Below, piece by piece: positions 1 through 14,230 of a stretch of 64,000 nt of DNA (positions within the stretch are counted from its first letter, which is position 1; the number at the start of each line of letters is the position of its first letter). The translations under genes were made by a program, and so were the position numbers. The notes beneath the pieces were generated by a model. The model was not told where the DNA came from. It searched no databases and saw only the letters and a program-made list of their open reading frames with translations. This stretch comes from Branchiostoma belcheri (lineage: Eukaryota; Chordata; Leptocardii; Amphioxiformes; Branchiostomatidae), in NCBI RefSeq assembly GCF_001625305.1, contig NW_017804087.1:2509258-2573257 (forward strand), given 5' to 3'.

Positions 1-255
1 AAGCCGTATACTATTTCATGTGGAGAGATCCACCATTATGAAAATTGTCCTAGTAGATATTATCATCCATCAATGACCAGGACAACAACCCTCTTAAGCT
101 TACTGCAAAGTATATGACAAACGTTCCCAATTCCAAACATGGACCAGTGCCAGGAACAAGTCTCAGCCAGTTTGTGCTAGTGCCTGACCGGTTCCATCAG
201 GGAAGGACAGCTAACGGGTGAGACATAGGCAGGCAGGAGGGGTATAATCATTCAG

Positions 256-610
256 TTCACTGATGCCAACTATGGCTCTGCAGTGCTGGGAGCTGACGTG
301 ATTATTTATGCAAAAGGAAGGCTTGGATGATTACTGCAACAGGAGATGCCAACTTGTGCTCAAGCTGTACAAGCGTTTTGTTTCTTGGAACCCTTCCAGA
401 ATATCCTAGTTTTCCTTTGATAGTTCTAGCTGTTTCAATTCACTGACGCAACCATGCGTCGGTGTAGTGGAAGTAGACACAATTATTTATTCAAGAGGAA
501 AGTAGAAATGAGTTCTGCACGAGATGGCGCTAAGTTGTGCGCAAGTTGTGCTTCAAAATCGTTTTCTGTCTTGGAAGCATTCCAGAATACACTTCAGTTT
601 AACTTCCTTT
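256..610 (+). repeat. Degenerate two-copy tandem repeat, about 180-bp unit
   Basis: The order 'ttcactga.gc ... attattta ... caagttgtgct ... cttggaa.c.ttccagaata' occurs in 256-420 and again in 436-610. Confidence 0.6.
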
Positions 611-3085
611 TTGTAGTGTGTCTGAGGACGTGGCATGCTAGAACAGTTTTCCAGATGTACATATTGCTAATAGTCTTGGCTTGTGTCAAGTATGTTATAA
701 TTATCTACATAATTTTGTAATAATGATTATCATTATCATCATTCATATTGCACATTATGGCAATCATAAAAGGTTAAGGACGATTCTAGAATATTCCATG
801 CCGTGCTATTTGGGAACAACAGCATTCAACACAACAAACAAAAGGCCCTTACGGATTTAGATATCTAAGCTGTAAAGGATATAAAAATGGACATGACCTT
901 GTACCTTGACTGATCTGGCTTAAACCAGCAAGGATTAGTGACTCAGCTGGTACATGTATATCTGCCCAGATCTCAACATGATGTGGGATGAATGCAAATT
1001 TGAAATCATCTCTGTAAGCATATAGGTGAGATGCCACAGAAGTACAGTGATGATGATATGATCTTTTTACAATTTAGAAGATCACCAAAAGAATATGTTT
1101 GTACTTAGATCACAAAACCCACTCAGTATTCAGAATGTTGGACTATTGCATGCCTCCAAAGCAGAAGGCAACATTTAATATGATAGTAGAAGTAGTAGTA
1201 TCAGTTAATCAGACAGTAGTTTTTCAGTGAGCTAAACTGTTTCGAAATCAGTTCTACTTAAAACACCATGCAGTGCAATGTCCTTGGTGCTGAAAGCTTG
1301 GTTGCTTTACTTTACTTTCTTTGACACAGTACAGGCAATTAGCCTTCGGGCATGATTTTGCAAATAAATACAATGTATATTCATCTATTTAGATGGATTG
1401 AATGTACAAGTAGCAAGGTGTCAGTGGAAGACCTGGTGTACAAATGTAGTATCTCTTTAATATACAGTCTGCAAATCATAATCATGGCTTTATGATTTAT
1501 GAATATACAAAAAAATGAATAATTGTATATTTTGTTGTAATGGTATAGCTGTATGAATACCATGTATCAAGTCTACGAGTCAACTCCTCCGTAAACTGTA
1601 AAGCAACACAACCATGAATCAGCACAACAGCTAGAGGAAAATGATGCACATTACAGTTCCACACACCACAAGGTATTACCAACACTATCCATTAAGGCAT
1701 TAATGGTATATTTGGTCTCTCTGTCTGGCAGGTTTCAATTTGGGAAGGCAAAGACTGCGCTATTAGTAGTCAGGACAGATGGTGCCTTGAAGGCTCCTAT
1801 TTTTGTACAGGTAATCCCAAAAGGCTGTGGGTCTTGACCCCGACACTGAGTCCGAGGCTATGCGAGGGGATGAGTAATGACCGGGTATTACATCAAGGAA
1901 AACCCCTCGGGGAGCCGCCATCTTGAATCTATTGAGGAGAAAATCCTGGCATCATGAGGACAAATTTGGCAGAATCACTTACAAATGTAGTCAGGAGATA
2001 CCAGTGCATGGATGGGCTATGATACAAGACCCCTGGGCCATAAAATAGACTGGGTAGATGTACATGTAAGCACAATTCCTCTAGTATCATTTGCTCCAAC
2101 TTCTATGTGCAACTGATATCAGTACAAAAGGTAGACATCCTAGTAATTGAATCATCCTACCGACGGTCTGGCTGTCTATCAGTCACTTTATCAGATCAAG
2201 CAATGATATAATTCGATCAACACAACGCCCTGATAACATTTGACCCAGTTAGTCTTTCCTGTATAGAAATAGTAGTCTACTAATGTACATAATCTATATA
2301 GCAGTAGGTTGTATAACAGAACTTAAAAACAGTTACAAAAGTTCATGGTGTGGATTTTTTTTTCAAATTCTTTTGTTTGCATTTCATGACAATTTTCTTT
2401 ATTGGCATGTTTAGTTTATCTTATTGTGAGATAAATACCATTTACCCAAGATGATAAACAGTACTGTCTCCACATAAGTCAATGCCTGATACATACAGTA
2501 GGTCAAAAGGCTTACAGTGGGTTCCCTGTGGGATATGCAGGGTTTATATGCCGAAATATGATCTCTGAAAGCATCATTATGGGAAGGTTTATAATGTACA
2601 TGTTTGACCTAAAAAGCAACTGCTTAAAAACATGGCACAGTACGTGAGTTTGTGAAGATTTTAGCTGTAATGTTTAATGAGAAAAGTTGTGGAAGGCTCT
2701 TCAGTACCAAGGTGGGGGAAAGTATGTGTGTATAGGAAAGAAACAAGTGTGGAAGGAAAATAAGGTAAGATAAAGCAGTCATCCTCAACTGAGGTGAAGC
2801 AGGAAGCTTTTAGCTAGGTGTAGTTACAATGCAATAAAATGGCCAGGTAAGGTACAATACCTAACAGCATTGCTTACTATTTGTCTTGTTGAAAAAGTGC
2901 TTGTATTTGCGACAATTGAGGGAATTGCAATTGGGCGTGCCAGAACCGTCAGAACTTTCAACGTCATGCACAACTACAATTCACGTAAGGCAGCAGCATT
3001 CCTTGAACCACACTTTCTAGAAATCACTAACAGTAGGGATACTTTAATGAAGACTCTGAGAATAGAACAAACCACTCATTTATAA

Positions 3086-3235
3086 TTAGTCTGACACAAT
3101 ACACACACCTGCATTAGTTGAATGACAGATAAAACTGCGATTAAACATGAACTTGTGTCACATCTGACACAGTACATACACCTGCACAGTTTTAAGACTG
3201 ATAAAACTCCAATTAAATCTGAACTTGTATCTCGT
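3086..3235 (+). repeat. Two-copy tandem repeat, about 75-bp unit
   Basis: 'ctgacaca.tacacacacctgca ... gataaaactgcgattaaa ... gaacttgt' is present twice in a row with few changes. Confidence 0.75.
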
Positions 3236-4489
3236 AATTGCGCCTCCTATTTGCAAAAGGTGCTGGGAGAACACGTTCAAGGCATCTTTAGCGTCCCCCG
3301 GAGTGTACATGATGGATAACTCCTGGAGTGTATTGTCAGGATTTCTGTCCTGTTCACCGTCAAACGTAGACAGGTGTCAGCAGGGCAGGTACAGAGAACG
3401 TGCCGGGGGGACTGGTAGTTAAACAGTTCCACACAGCGTAGTCGTTAACCAGACCCGATGGTCTCTGCATTTCATATCTAAAAGCAGTTAATTGCAGACT
3501 TGGGATTTGGGAGGTCAATCCCGAGTGCACGAAAATCAGATGTAAATTATCTGATTGTCGTAAAGACTGCGCTGTGGGAGTTATGATTTTGGTGCGTTCC
3601 AGGAATTGGAAGTATCGAGTACAATGCACTAGCGGACACATCTTCGAAGTTCCAACTAAAAGTTTTTGGTACTGTGAGTGTGAATGCATGGCGTGACAAT
3701 TGTCTAGTTGCATGGAGTAGAAAGTTATGAAAGCTCTGTGCCATTGTTCATGATATAGACGCTTATGTTCATCTATTGTCCCAAGATTATCAAAGGAGAA
3801 GCAAATTCAATTTAAACGTGATTATTGCCACACAAGATTTCTTTGCTCTCTGGAACTCACTGGTATCACACGGGACTAGAGGCAAAAAAAAAACTGGCAA
3901 ATTACAAAACCAACAAGAGACCAAGTCTAATCACCATTCCTTCTGCAACGCATCCGGTTCCAAAACTCATTAAGATTTCCTTTCACAGCGCTGGTACAAG
4001 CTGCTGGATAGATGTACACGATTTCCGCCCGACTGAGTCTTACATGTAGGTGGACAGAGATAGATAAAAACATCGGGTAGAACCCGCTCGTTAATCAGCC
4101 CCATCCTTGGGTAGAGCCCGGGAGATTTATCGGGTCAAGTCCCGACCACGGCCGAAGGCAAAGGGCAAACCACGCGGGACGCAAGACAAACGACATACGC
4201 CAACGCCAGGATAACTCATTTCCTCTCCGGAAAAACGTCAATTATGGGAAGGCCGTAAAATGTAATGAAATGTTTGTGTGTGCTCTACCTAGACAACAGA
4301 TGCGCTCATGTTTGCTAAACATGGCTGATATGATGATGAATATCAAATCAGAAAACAATCATGTACACAAGAAATCTCATTACACAAACATTAAGCATAG
4401 CATAAGTAATTAAAAGAAGTCTGACACAACAAAACTAAAACTAGCATATGTAGAATTATATCATCAATAATAAATTTTGAAATCATAGA

Positions 4490-4580
4490 TACAGAACTCT
4501 AACCTAAATGTAACAAATGAATACAAAACTCTAATCTAAATGTTAAGATACTAAACTCTAACCTAAATATAACAATACCA
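4490..4580 (+). repeat. Short tandem repeat, about 30-37-bp unit, three copies
   Basis: aactctaacctaaatgtaac and close variants occur three times in a row. Confidence 0.8.
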
Positions 4581-4916
4581 AACTTAGCAAATGTTTTGAA
4601 TAACTCTCCTCCATCTAATTCTCACACTCGAGCACAACGATTTGTAATGCATGGAGTTAAAAATTTAGTCAAGCCAGTTTCAAATCACATTGAAATCATC
4701 TTATAAAGGTGACACAGCCTGAAATAATTCCAGTATGTCTATCACGGGACCCTTTTTCTATTACAGGTATCATGTATTCCGAGTTAATCCCCGTTAATCC
4801 ATGTTAAGCCCCTTTGTATTAACTGTCTGTCAAATCTGACGGATTTCTTCCATGTGTCTAAATCTCCTGTCCCAGCGGAGGCCTGCAAATGAAGTTATCG
4901 ACCGAGCGTTACATGT

Positions 4917-5440
4917 AGATACTTGCAGCACATGTTGAACCCCGCCAGGCAAATGTGAGCTGTCACAATGTATTCAGAAAGTACATTTTTACCATATAGA
5001 GCAGTGTCCTCAGTTGATTGTTGCCCCAATGCGCATTGAAGTGAATCATAGCTGAACCATTTTTGGACATGCAAAGAGTTTCTGTAATACTAAAAGGTGT
5101 ATTTTAGATACTAGCAGCACATGTTGAACCCCACCAGGCAAATGTGAGCCGTCAGAATGTATTCAGGAACATACCATAGAGCAGTGTCCTCAGTGATTTT
5201 GAAGTCCCTAGATGTGCATTTCAGTGAATCATTGCCAAACCATTTTTCAACATTTAAAGATCTCCTGGCCCTGTTAAATAACTGCTGCCATAGCTCAAAA
5301 AGGGCAATACTAAGAGGTGTTGAGCCCTGTTCTGCAAAAATGAGTCATCAGGACATATTCAGGAAAGTACCATAGAACTGTGTCAGCCATCTTGGTGTTC
5401 CTATTTGCTGATGATTTGCATGTCAGTGAATCATAACTTA
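4917..5440 (+). repeat. Three-copy degenerate tandem repeat, about 190-bp unit
   Basis: Copies start at about 4917, 5106 and 5314. Shared words are agcacatgttgaaccc, aggcaaatgtgag, gtattcag, accatagagcagtgtcctca and tcagtgaatcat. The third copy is the most diverged. Non-coding. Confidence 0.8.
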
Positions 5441-8400
5441 ACTGACCCGTTAAGACATTTGGATGTGGACGGAAGATTTGGCCATGGTTGGGTGGTGGTT
5501 TGCTTGCGTTTGAGAGTTAGTCAGTAGTGTTTGACATGTGTTCTTGTGTCAAATTTGACTCAAATTCAATTCTTATAGAAAGTTAGGGGTAATCAAAACC
5601 TGGTCAGGTTGCTCCCAAACTTCAGACAACCTTCAGCTTTGGTTGATGATTGCATGGGGGAAGGTTCTGAATGTGTGACCCTGGCTTTAGTTACATTTGT
5701 ACATGATTATCATGAAGGGTCAGTGATGCCATCGCAATGCAAATAGAAAATGAAGTAGTTAGTATGGATATAAATCAACACAGACGAACGTGTCCACGGC
5801 ACGGTCTGGACAGACTTTCATAATTACAGTACGTGTGGTTGGTACAGGATGGGTGATGAAAGATATGTAGGGTAATGTCTGACTCAGTAAAGTTCTAAGT
5901 AAACTAAGATGTTCTAGCACGATGGCACGTACAATGAAAGTGCATCACAGTTCCTCTCTCCTTGGCTTTAGACATGTAGATTGAGGTTGCTTTTTCGAGA
6001 GACAGGCAAAGTCTCATCCAATAGTAGAATTAAGGCATAAAGAAATCGTGACTCAAGGCCCATCAACCCATGTTGAGCCAAGACGGGGGAAGCTATCAAC
6101 TTCCAGTCAACTTTGACCCACCCCTTATGTCACACATCCCTTATAAGATCAGTGCGCATCAACAATGTAGGTCAAGGTCGTGATGAAGGTCACAGTCAAA
6201 TATATTGAGCCACCTGTCTCTTGTGTTGGATCAACTTAAAGATTCATCTGAAATACTCTGCAAAGCAACATCTCCTGAATAGAAATATGGGTATTGTGCT
6301 GGGTTACAGTGCATTTCCTTGTTACGGTTAGGTCAAGTTGTGGGCATTTTGTATGTATTACAGACAGTCTCAATCATTCCGTTCCTTTACACAGCATCGA
6401 CCTTGCTGCAAGACGTTATTTGTCCGGCGCCAAAGCAATAGAAAAGCACAGGGCTGAACCTATGGCCTGGTATCAACCAATTTCTCCCCACATCGACCGT
6501 TACCAGATAGAGAAAAATGAAAAATGCCATTGAACCAGCACATGTGGGGCAAATATTGCCCTTATGTATCATTCTATAGATATGTTATAAATGTTCTTGT
6601 ATTCTTTTCATCAGTAAAGGACGAGATTACCTTTAGTGTGATGGGCTGACAATCTCAAAATTACTTTTATATTTACATTCAGTAGAACATTCTAGCAACT
6701 GTAGAATGATTGATTTCAGATATGTCAGTAGTTCCTAGGCAGGTGTCAGTATATGCTGGACAACATTGTATTGAAAATCTTTATATCTAAAAATATATCT
6801 GAGACAGTTAGAATAAATACAGCACACATCAGAGAAGCATCAGTTATAAGGATTCTCCATTTATTTTATGGCTTTTAATTTGATAAGCTCCTTTTATATT
6901 GTTTATTTTTTAGATTTCTATCATCTACTATTTAATTGAAATTAGCCCCCTTGCACATGCATTTGCAATGAAGTTTGACCATAGTTTAGAATACGCATCA
7001 GAATGTATGTTATCGTCAGCACATTTTTTCACACGACTCTACACAGATTTCACAAGTCTGTTCACGTACACCCCCTCCCCTTGCCCTCACCACGGGACAA
7101 CATCATAATACTGCCTACCGCATGAAACGCGGATCAGCACAATTGATAATCCTACCCGAGGAAATAGCCTGTAGCCGCCTTCCATCGATTTTCCCAGTCA
7201 GAACCTGGCCCCCCTCCCCACCTCTACTTACGCCGAGCCCCGCGGGTGGAGGGTATAGTGTTGAACTTTTCTTTCATTCACACGCTGGGTCAGGGACCAG
7301 GGAAAATCAATATCAGTGTGCTGAGAGCTGTTTTGTTAGACGGGTACGGGGATAGGTAACCTCCTAGGGAACGCGGCGGTAGGGCGTCAGTGGTACTAAA
7401 TACGGGTCATTTGGAGGCTAAGTATGGCTGACCCTTTTTAGAGGACAAAGCCATGTGTGAAGGTTCCGTTAACCGGATTGTCAGCCGCTAGAAGGTAACC
7501 ATGCAGCGCTGTAAAGAAGGTACAAATTAACTCCAACATGAGAGGGAATTGGTAACGGCAGAGGGAGTAGCCAGCAGGCTACACAAAGGAGTGACTGAAC
7601 AGTGAGACTCTTTGAGAGAGAGAACACACGGCGCCATTACGAAATGGTTTAAAAAGGGTCCTGACAAGGTTAGAGAGGTCCGTGGTAATTAGCTGACACC
7701 GGCGGCTCTAAGGTTGTCTGGGGTAAAGGATATGGATCTGAAGTGCTTTTTCTTAGCGTGTGGTCAGACAGACCCGGTGTCGACTGAGATACGAGACACG
7801 TTGGCCGAGCTAGTTTCATGCTGCGTGACGCTGAGTTTAGTCAGGCTAAAGGGTACAGGAAACGGGAGCTAGCACTGAGGATTGATAAGACGTATCATTA
7901 ACTTAGAAAGATAAAAGGCTTTGGCGCGAGGTGGTCTTACATGGATAGAGTAGAAGGAAGGTCAAGGAGGTGGCAATGAAATAAAAGAAAGTCAAGGGCA
8001 AAGACTGTAGGCAAGTTAATGTTATTCTAGTAGGAACATGATATTTTTAGGGTTTTTACATGATACGAGTAGTGATTTTATAATTACATAGATTATAAGC
8101 GTAGGAGGAAGTTCAAGGAAGCATACAGCTGGCTAAAAATAAAAGAAAGTCAAGGGCGAAGACTGTAACTACTTTGTAAGTCCAGTGGGGACATCATGTT
8201 TATGGAAAAGCTAAAACTAGAAACTGTAGTGACTGATCTTTGGTACTTACTGGAAACTGTGCCAACTGGTCTTGGTGATGTATTTCTATGGTAATCATAC
8301 CTGAGACATACAAAGTGCGGGGTATATGTCTTGATAAGCATTTTGTGGGATCAGCTGCTAGCATGAGCTGTGTGTATTATCCCTGGGCCACATTCCTAAA

Positions 8401-9208
8401 TCCATTTTATCCACATTGATGTCAGGAAAAAAGGCCAGATGTTGTCTTCTATGAACAATAATCCCTAAGTGAATTCTACACACTTAATGCAGCATTAAAT
8501 CAATTGCCATTTACTGAGGAGGTTATGTTTAAGTGCTGTTTGTATATTTGCATGTATGTGGATAGCATAACTCTAAAACTTGCAGAGGTATCTGTGTGAT
8601 GTTTGGTATGAAGATTGGTAACAGAAAAGTTTGACTATGGGCCCCCTAGCTGCTTTCTGTTGTACTGCAACAGAACTTCTGATTTTGGTACCTCATGTTC
8701 TACACATGCCTTGGTCATATTTTGAAGGTAGATAGCTCTTAGGCTCAGAAAGAAGCGATCTAGTGTTTGGACCACCTAGCAGTTTTGTTATGGAACTGCA
8801 GGGGCTTTTTTGTTGTACACTATGAATTTTGTTATTTTTCACTGCATACATAAATCATATCTCAAGAGGATGGCCAGCACACCCAATTAACATTTGAAAC
8901 TTTAACAAGGAACAGTTTCATTAGTCAAGTCTTTTGGCAAGTGTTCAAATTTCCATAAAGGTTACCTGAAAAGTTTGATAACTCGTGAAAACCCCAGGGA
9001 AGGGAACAACATTTGGCAAGAGGCACGAAGGAGCAGAGCAGAATTAATCACATCTGGCTTTTCACGTTATTCGACAATCTCATATCCTAACGACCTTTCA
9101 CCAGCTGGCACTGGCGCCACTGGGTCTTAGTTAGTGTTTCCTCCTTGTTACTTACTTATTAGTGTTTCTTGGATACTAGTACTTCCTGTTATGTAGTGTT
9201 AACTTAGT
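5441..9208. other. Non-coding upstream block 2, with CpG-rich stretch
   Basis: No supported gene. 7060-7900 is richer in G, C and CpG than its surroundings (for example gaacgcggcggtagggcgtc and gtcgactgagatacgagac), which may mark a regulatory element. A two-copy repeat with aataaaagaaagtcaagggc lies at about 7975-8170, and a weak one at 8565-8830. Confidence 0.55.
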
Positions 9209-9545
9209 GCTTGTACAACTGTGTGGCCCAAGGCCTATGGAGATGGGCACCACCCCTATGCTCTGGAATTGTTGTTGAAGTTAGTTTGTCCTTCCAACAC
9301 CACCTGGTGTTAAGGGCAGTGCACATCTCCATTTTTATAGCCCTTGGGCCACACAGATGTACAAGCTCTACAGCAGCGGGCTAGTATACTAGACTAAGTG
9401 TGTGTTGTCAACTACCATACTCTTTATACAATGTACCATGTGTTGAGTGCTTAATAGAGACCATTTTTAAATCTTTGGCTTGACTCGCCCAGGGATCGAA
9501 CCCACGACCGGCAGTGCGGTATGCTATGCGAACACCATACCCACA
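9209..9545 (-). mobile_element. tRNA-derived SINE with an inverted second tail
   Basis: Read on the minus strand from 9545: a B box ggttcgatccc (9492-9502), then a body with aaatggt and agtatggta, then the tail tgtgtggcccaagggctata with atggagatg.gcactgccc ending near 9300. A second tail copy lies in the opposite direction at 9209-9255, so 9209-9365 forms a large palindrome. The same head-body-tail order is seen at 16221-16460 and 20590-20875. Confidence 0.75.
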
Positions 9546-10287
9546 GCAAATCTAAACATGAATTCAAAGCATTTCAGCAGTATATTACCACAGAAATTTG
9601 ACTTATCATTCCAATTCTGAGGGCTGTTCCGTGACCAATTTGGACTCCCCGTAGCGCTAATGTCAGAAGCATGATGTGAAGTACCAAGTACATTTCACGG
9701 TTCATTCTGGAACCAGAGCACATCAGCACAGACTGATGTATCACCAATTCATGTCTCACAAGTCTCTCCCGGCTCAGTTATAGATGGCGGCATGACAAAA
9801 CATGTCTGACATAACATCCTGTACAAATTGTATAATGTTTTTCTTTAGTAACTTTCTCACGAAGCCAGCCCTTATGTAACAAATGTACATCTAGTTATGT
9901 CATCTATCATGTAATGTTTGTTATACAGAGAGACCTTTAGTGGTCTCCTTGGATGCAAACGTTTCAAAGCGACACAAATAAGCTTGGATGTAATCATTTT
10001 ACATAATAAGCCAAGCAATGAAAAATTAGGATAAAAGTTCATCTTTGTATATGCTGTTTTGGAGTTGCTATGGTCTTGATTTTTTAGTGTCAAATACTTT
10101 ATGATTGAATAGCAAATTTAGAGGAAGAGCTTCTTGTTAAACTTTGTTGTGAATAAAGACCTTTGCTTGGAATAAAGTTCAAAATCTTACTATGATTACT
10201 ACCAACACAGATGAACTTTTATGACCTAAAGATTTCTATTCACCCATTCACCAACCTAGTGAAAGCATTTTTTGATAGTGTATGACA
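9546..10287. other. Non-coding stretch
   Basis: No gene or strong repeat. The words ataaagac and ccaacacagatgaacttt near 10150-10225 resemble the foldback at 57835-58190. Confidence 0.6.
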
Positions 10288-10713
10288 TCCAAAACTAGTG
10301 GTGTAGATGTCATGTCTACCTAGCAGCCTGCTCATGTTGGCAAAGTTTCAAAACTGGCCTCAGCAACTCAGTTGAAGCTACAGACACTGTAGTTACTGTA
10401 ATGACGTTATTGTAATGAAATTATTTAAGGATTATTAGTCCAAAAGAAGTGGTGCAGAACTCGTCCATCTACCTAGCAGTTTTCTCATGTTGGCAAAGTT
10501 TCAAAACTCACCTCTGAGTCAGCAACTCAGTTGAAGCTACAGAAACAGTAGTAATGATGTTATTGTAATGAAATTATTTAAGGATATTTTTTAATGTCCA
10601 AAAGAAGTGGTGCAGATCTCGTCCGTCTACCAAGCAGTTTTCTCATGTTGGCAAAGTTTCAAAACTCGCCTCAGCAACTCAGTTGAAGCTACAGAAACTG
10701 TTGTAATGACGTT
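10288..10713 (+). repeat. Three-copy tandem repeat, 151/158/117 bp
   Basis: Copies start at 10288, 10439 and 10597. catgttggcaaagtttcaaa and cagcaactcagttgaagcta are identical in all three, and ttattgtaatgaaattattt is shared by the first two. The last copy is cut short. Non-coding. Confidence 0.93.
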
Positions 10714-12840
10714 CTAGCCCATTTCTCCAATTCCTCTGTCCTAATTGCAGAGCCGAAATTGCCAATCTGAGCGGCCCTGAACTTGCAGTTCCCAGCTGTC
10801 TTGTGTCAGGAGCTAAATCCTGGGTAAGGAGAGGCTGTAATTGAAAATTGATCGACAGAATGTCTGTCTTTGTGCAGGTCTTGATTCCCGGCCAAAATCG
10901 CCCCTATTGTATAACACTGTAGAGTGTAGCACCATCTGGCTTAGGTTCTGTGAGGTGGTAGAAATACTAGTGGCGAAATCTGCACAAGGAAGCTGCTATT
11001 CAAGTTTCTGGACAGTCAGAATAGCAATATTATATATATTTTAGAATAAACCATAGAACTGGATTCAGTCTCTAACAAATAAGAATCAAAGTAAATCTTT
11101 TTTTCACATCTCTGAAATAAAATGCCTATGATTTGCTCGCCCATGAAATTCAACAGAATGATGCTGCTTGAAACATCTGGCTGACTGCTAGAAAGTTTAT
11201 CCAGTAACTGTTGTTTGATTTATGTTCAACATATACGATGTATCAATTCATTCACCTGGATGTGTAACCTTTATTAATACAAAACCACTACCAGTATATA
11301 TATGCAAGACATTCATACAAGTACATGTAGTTCTTATCTTGTTTTCTGACGTGACAACATCGTCCTCCATGCACCATTTTAGATAGCGTATCAGATTTCC
11401 AGGAATTTGTGCTAGAATGTTGGCACATCATACATTTTCCTGAACAGTTATGTGTATCTAAAGACCTTGACTTTGATGTAGTAGTCTAACAGCAGGTAGA
11501 GACTTTAATAGATGAGGATGTCTGTATCAGTGTTGTATAGCCGGTATCATGAACCAACCCCTTCGGCAGAACATAGATGCTCAGGCACGCGCCATTGTCA
11601 GGTTATTTCAGATCACTTCCACTGTACAGTAACTTACATTTCCCAAATTTGCTGCTTGTGTTACATACATGTACAGGTACAGGTTTCTAGCAAATGCATA
11701 AGAAAAGTCAACGTGGATATCCTGTAAAAATCCATCCCACATAATTTGATTTCTAGTGCCACAAGGGATTTGGGATAAGGTCAGGGGGTTTAAACCATCA
11801 ACTATATAATAGTCAATAGTAAAATGTAAACATAAATCCATGTGGAAAGTTATTGTAAACACATCTACAAAAAAAAGCAGATTTACAAGTGAGTTTTAAT
11901 TAAACTTTGATATTAAACCATGATCCATAATGGCTACACATGCCCACTTGGAACTTGGACAGTTAGATGTATTGAATTTCATGAGGTCTGAATCAGCTAT
12001 CAACAATGGAGTGACATTGCATTTTTGCCTCACAGATCTCATTTTATGGTTGACGCAACTTACTGCATTGAAAATGGCCAGAAAATTGACTTTGAAAATC
12101 TAGTTTTAGTCCCCGAAATTGCTTTGGGTGCCTTTAAAGACCCGTCACTATCATTATTAGTAAAAGTTTCAGCTGGGTTCAATACGACTGCCAGTACAAT
12201 CTAAAGATTTTCGTGCATTCAGTCGCCTGGGAATACAACAGTCACGTGAACATGACTGTTCACTTTTTCAAAGTCAGTAACACTCAGACTGTGACTTATG
12301 TGTATAGATTGCACAGAATTGTTCAAACACATTTTTTTTATTCCACTGCGATATGCACTGTCCATTGCTGGCATGTTTCTGTATTTCTCTTTCTAAAGAA
12401 TAGGTTTTTGCCATGAGGCATTTAAGCTTCTACGTGGGAGTTAGGAGTGGTTAACCAGAAGCTATCCTTTTTACGAGATGGTTTCTAATGGGAAAGACCA
12501 CAACATTACTCACATAGGGGAGAATATTACATGAAAACTAAGCCCAATTTATGTTGAAAGGTTGAGTTACTTTTCTAAATTTCTTGAGAAAAGGTCACGC
12601 GTTCATAACTGCCTGAAGAATGTGAATGAATGTATCTGCCAGCTAGTTACTGTCATTGACAAAGTACATGTATGTTAGTGTCTCTTAAAAATGATCCCAA
12701 AGTTTTCCATAAGATTTCAGTTAAGGAAGGGTCCTGCATGGTCACACTGTTTTGTCATAATGATCATATCCTTAAAGCATCCAAAACATTAATTCCATAA
12801 AATTAATAGACTGGGAAAAAAAGATAATTACATATTTTTA
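10714..12840. other. Non-coding stretch
   Basis: AT-rich; no gene or clear repeat seen. Open frames here show no recognisable domain. Confidence 0.6.
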
Positions 12841-13158
12841 TGTTGTCACGAATCTTTGCCTGTTTATCTTAGGAGCATGGTTTTTCATCTTTCGAAAAGG
12901 AATGAGTGCGTAGATGTCATCCATGAAATATAGTCAGTGTGGCCTAACTCTTCACCAACTGAAACCTGATGGAAATGATCACCTGTCTCACCATGCCTGA
13001 ATGTTGTCGCAAATCTTTGCCTGTTCTTCTGAGGGGGCATGATTTTTCATGTTTTGAGAACGAATGATAGTTGATGCCGTCCATAAAATCTAGTCAGTGT
13101 GGCCTATTACTCTTCCCAACTGAAACCGTCTGGAATACAATCACCTGTCTCACCATGA
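12841..13158 (+). repeat. Two-copy tandem repeat, about 160-bp unit
   Basis: Copies start at 12841 and 13002. Shared words are aatctttgcctgtt, catg.tttttcat, tagtcagtgtggcct and cacctgtctcaccatg. Confidence 0.9.
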
Positions 13159-14230
13159 CAGTATCAGTATGAATGTACGGGGACGTAAAGAAACGTTTTG
13201 TATTCTGTGCAGAACGTCCTCAACTTGAAAAAAGCAACAGTTAATTGGATCTTGGCTGTCGACATCAATCAAACAGGGACAGTTTAATGCCCGGGTTTCC
13301 GTTACAAACTTGAGATTTCCGTGCCCATCGATAGTTTTTGTCGTGACAGAAGACTCGCCAGGGAGTTAGGCTGAGGACACTGTATCTGAGTCTAAAACAG
13401 TAGTGGAGACCTAAAATGTGTAGACCTCTGATCTCAAAGATGGCAGTTTTGAAAATTTTTAGACAATTTAAAGAAAATTTGAAAAGTTTAAAGATCCTTT
13501 AAACTCTTGAAGAGAGGACACTGACCGTATTGCTACCCAAAGTTTTGTTTTCGAGCTTGAACACTTAGCGCTATGTTCACTCAACATACCCGCTCCATAC
13601 ATTTAATAAGCATCATCTTCAAGTTGTAGAATTTATAGTAAGGAATTCAAACCACCAGAACACATACATTGAAGAGGTGCTACACACACATGCCTTTCAA
13701 AACTCTCGCACACATCAAACTTGACAAACTCTGTGTGTCGTGACGGGAGAGTTAAAGGAGGGTTTCTAGCAATCTCCAACGTCAATAGCGTGTATTAGCT
13801 GCCCAAAGATAGACTGGATAGAAAATTACTTTTTCATCGACCACTCTAATTGAGGTGGGCTTCTAACTTCTCTCGCCAAGGATGACTGCGGTGGTATAAA
13901 TGTTAGTAAGAGCAAAAGTCGTGACAAAGTCCTGGTTGTGAACTTGACCTTTTTGGTACATGTAGACCAGAATAAGGATCAGAAATAGGATCTAATGCCT
14001 GTACAGACAAGGTGTCTGTTAATATTATGCAATTCCTTTTTCTGGAAATACAGGAGACGTAGCTTAGTATAAAGAATTATTGTTGTATGCTAGTACCATG
14101 TGGAATTGAAATGTATCACATAATCCATAATGGAAAAGTATAGGTCCTGGAGTTCTTAGTGATGTAAGTTTTGGCACGGTTAGTGAGAGTAAAATGACTC
14201 TAGACCCCTGTTCCACTGAGGCCTATCAAG
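13159..14230. other. Non-coding stretch
   Basis: No gene or repeat that I can support. Confidence 0.55.

Larger units (their letters stand above)
1..4916. other. Non-coding upstream block 1
   Basis: No coding sequence that I can support. It holds degenerate tandem duplications at 256-610, 3086-3235 and 4490-4580, plus a moderately CpG-rich patch at 4075-4240. It may be intron 1 of the channel gene or intergenic. Confidence 0.7.
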
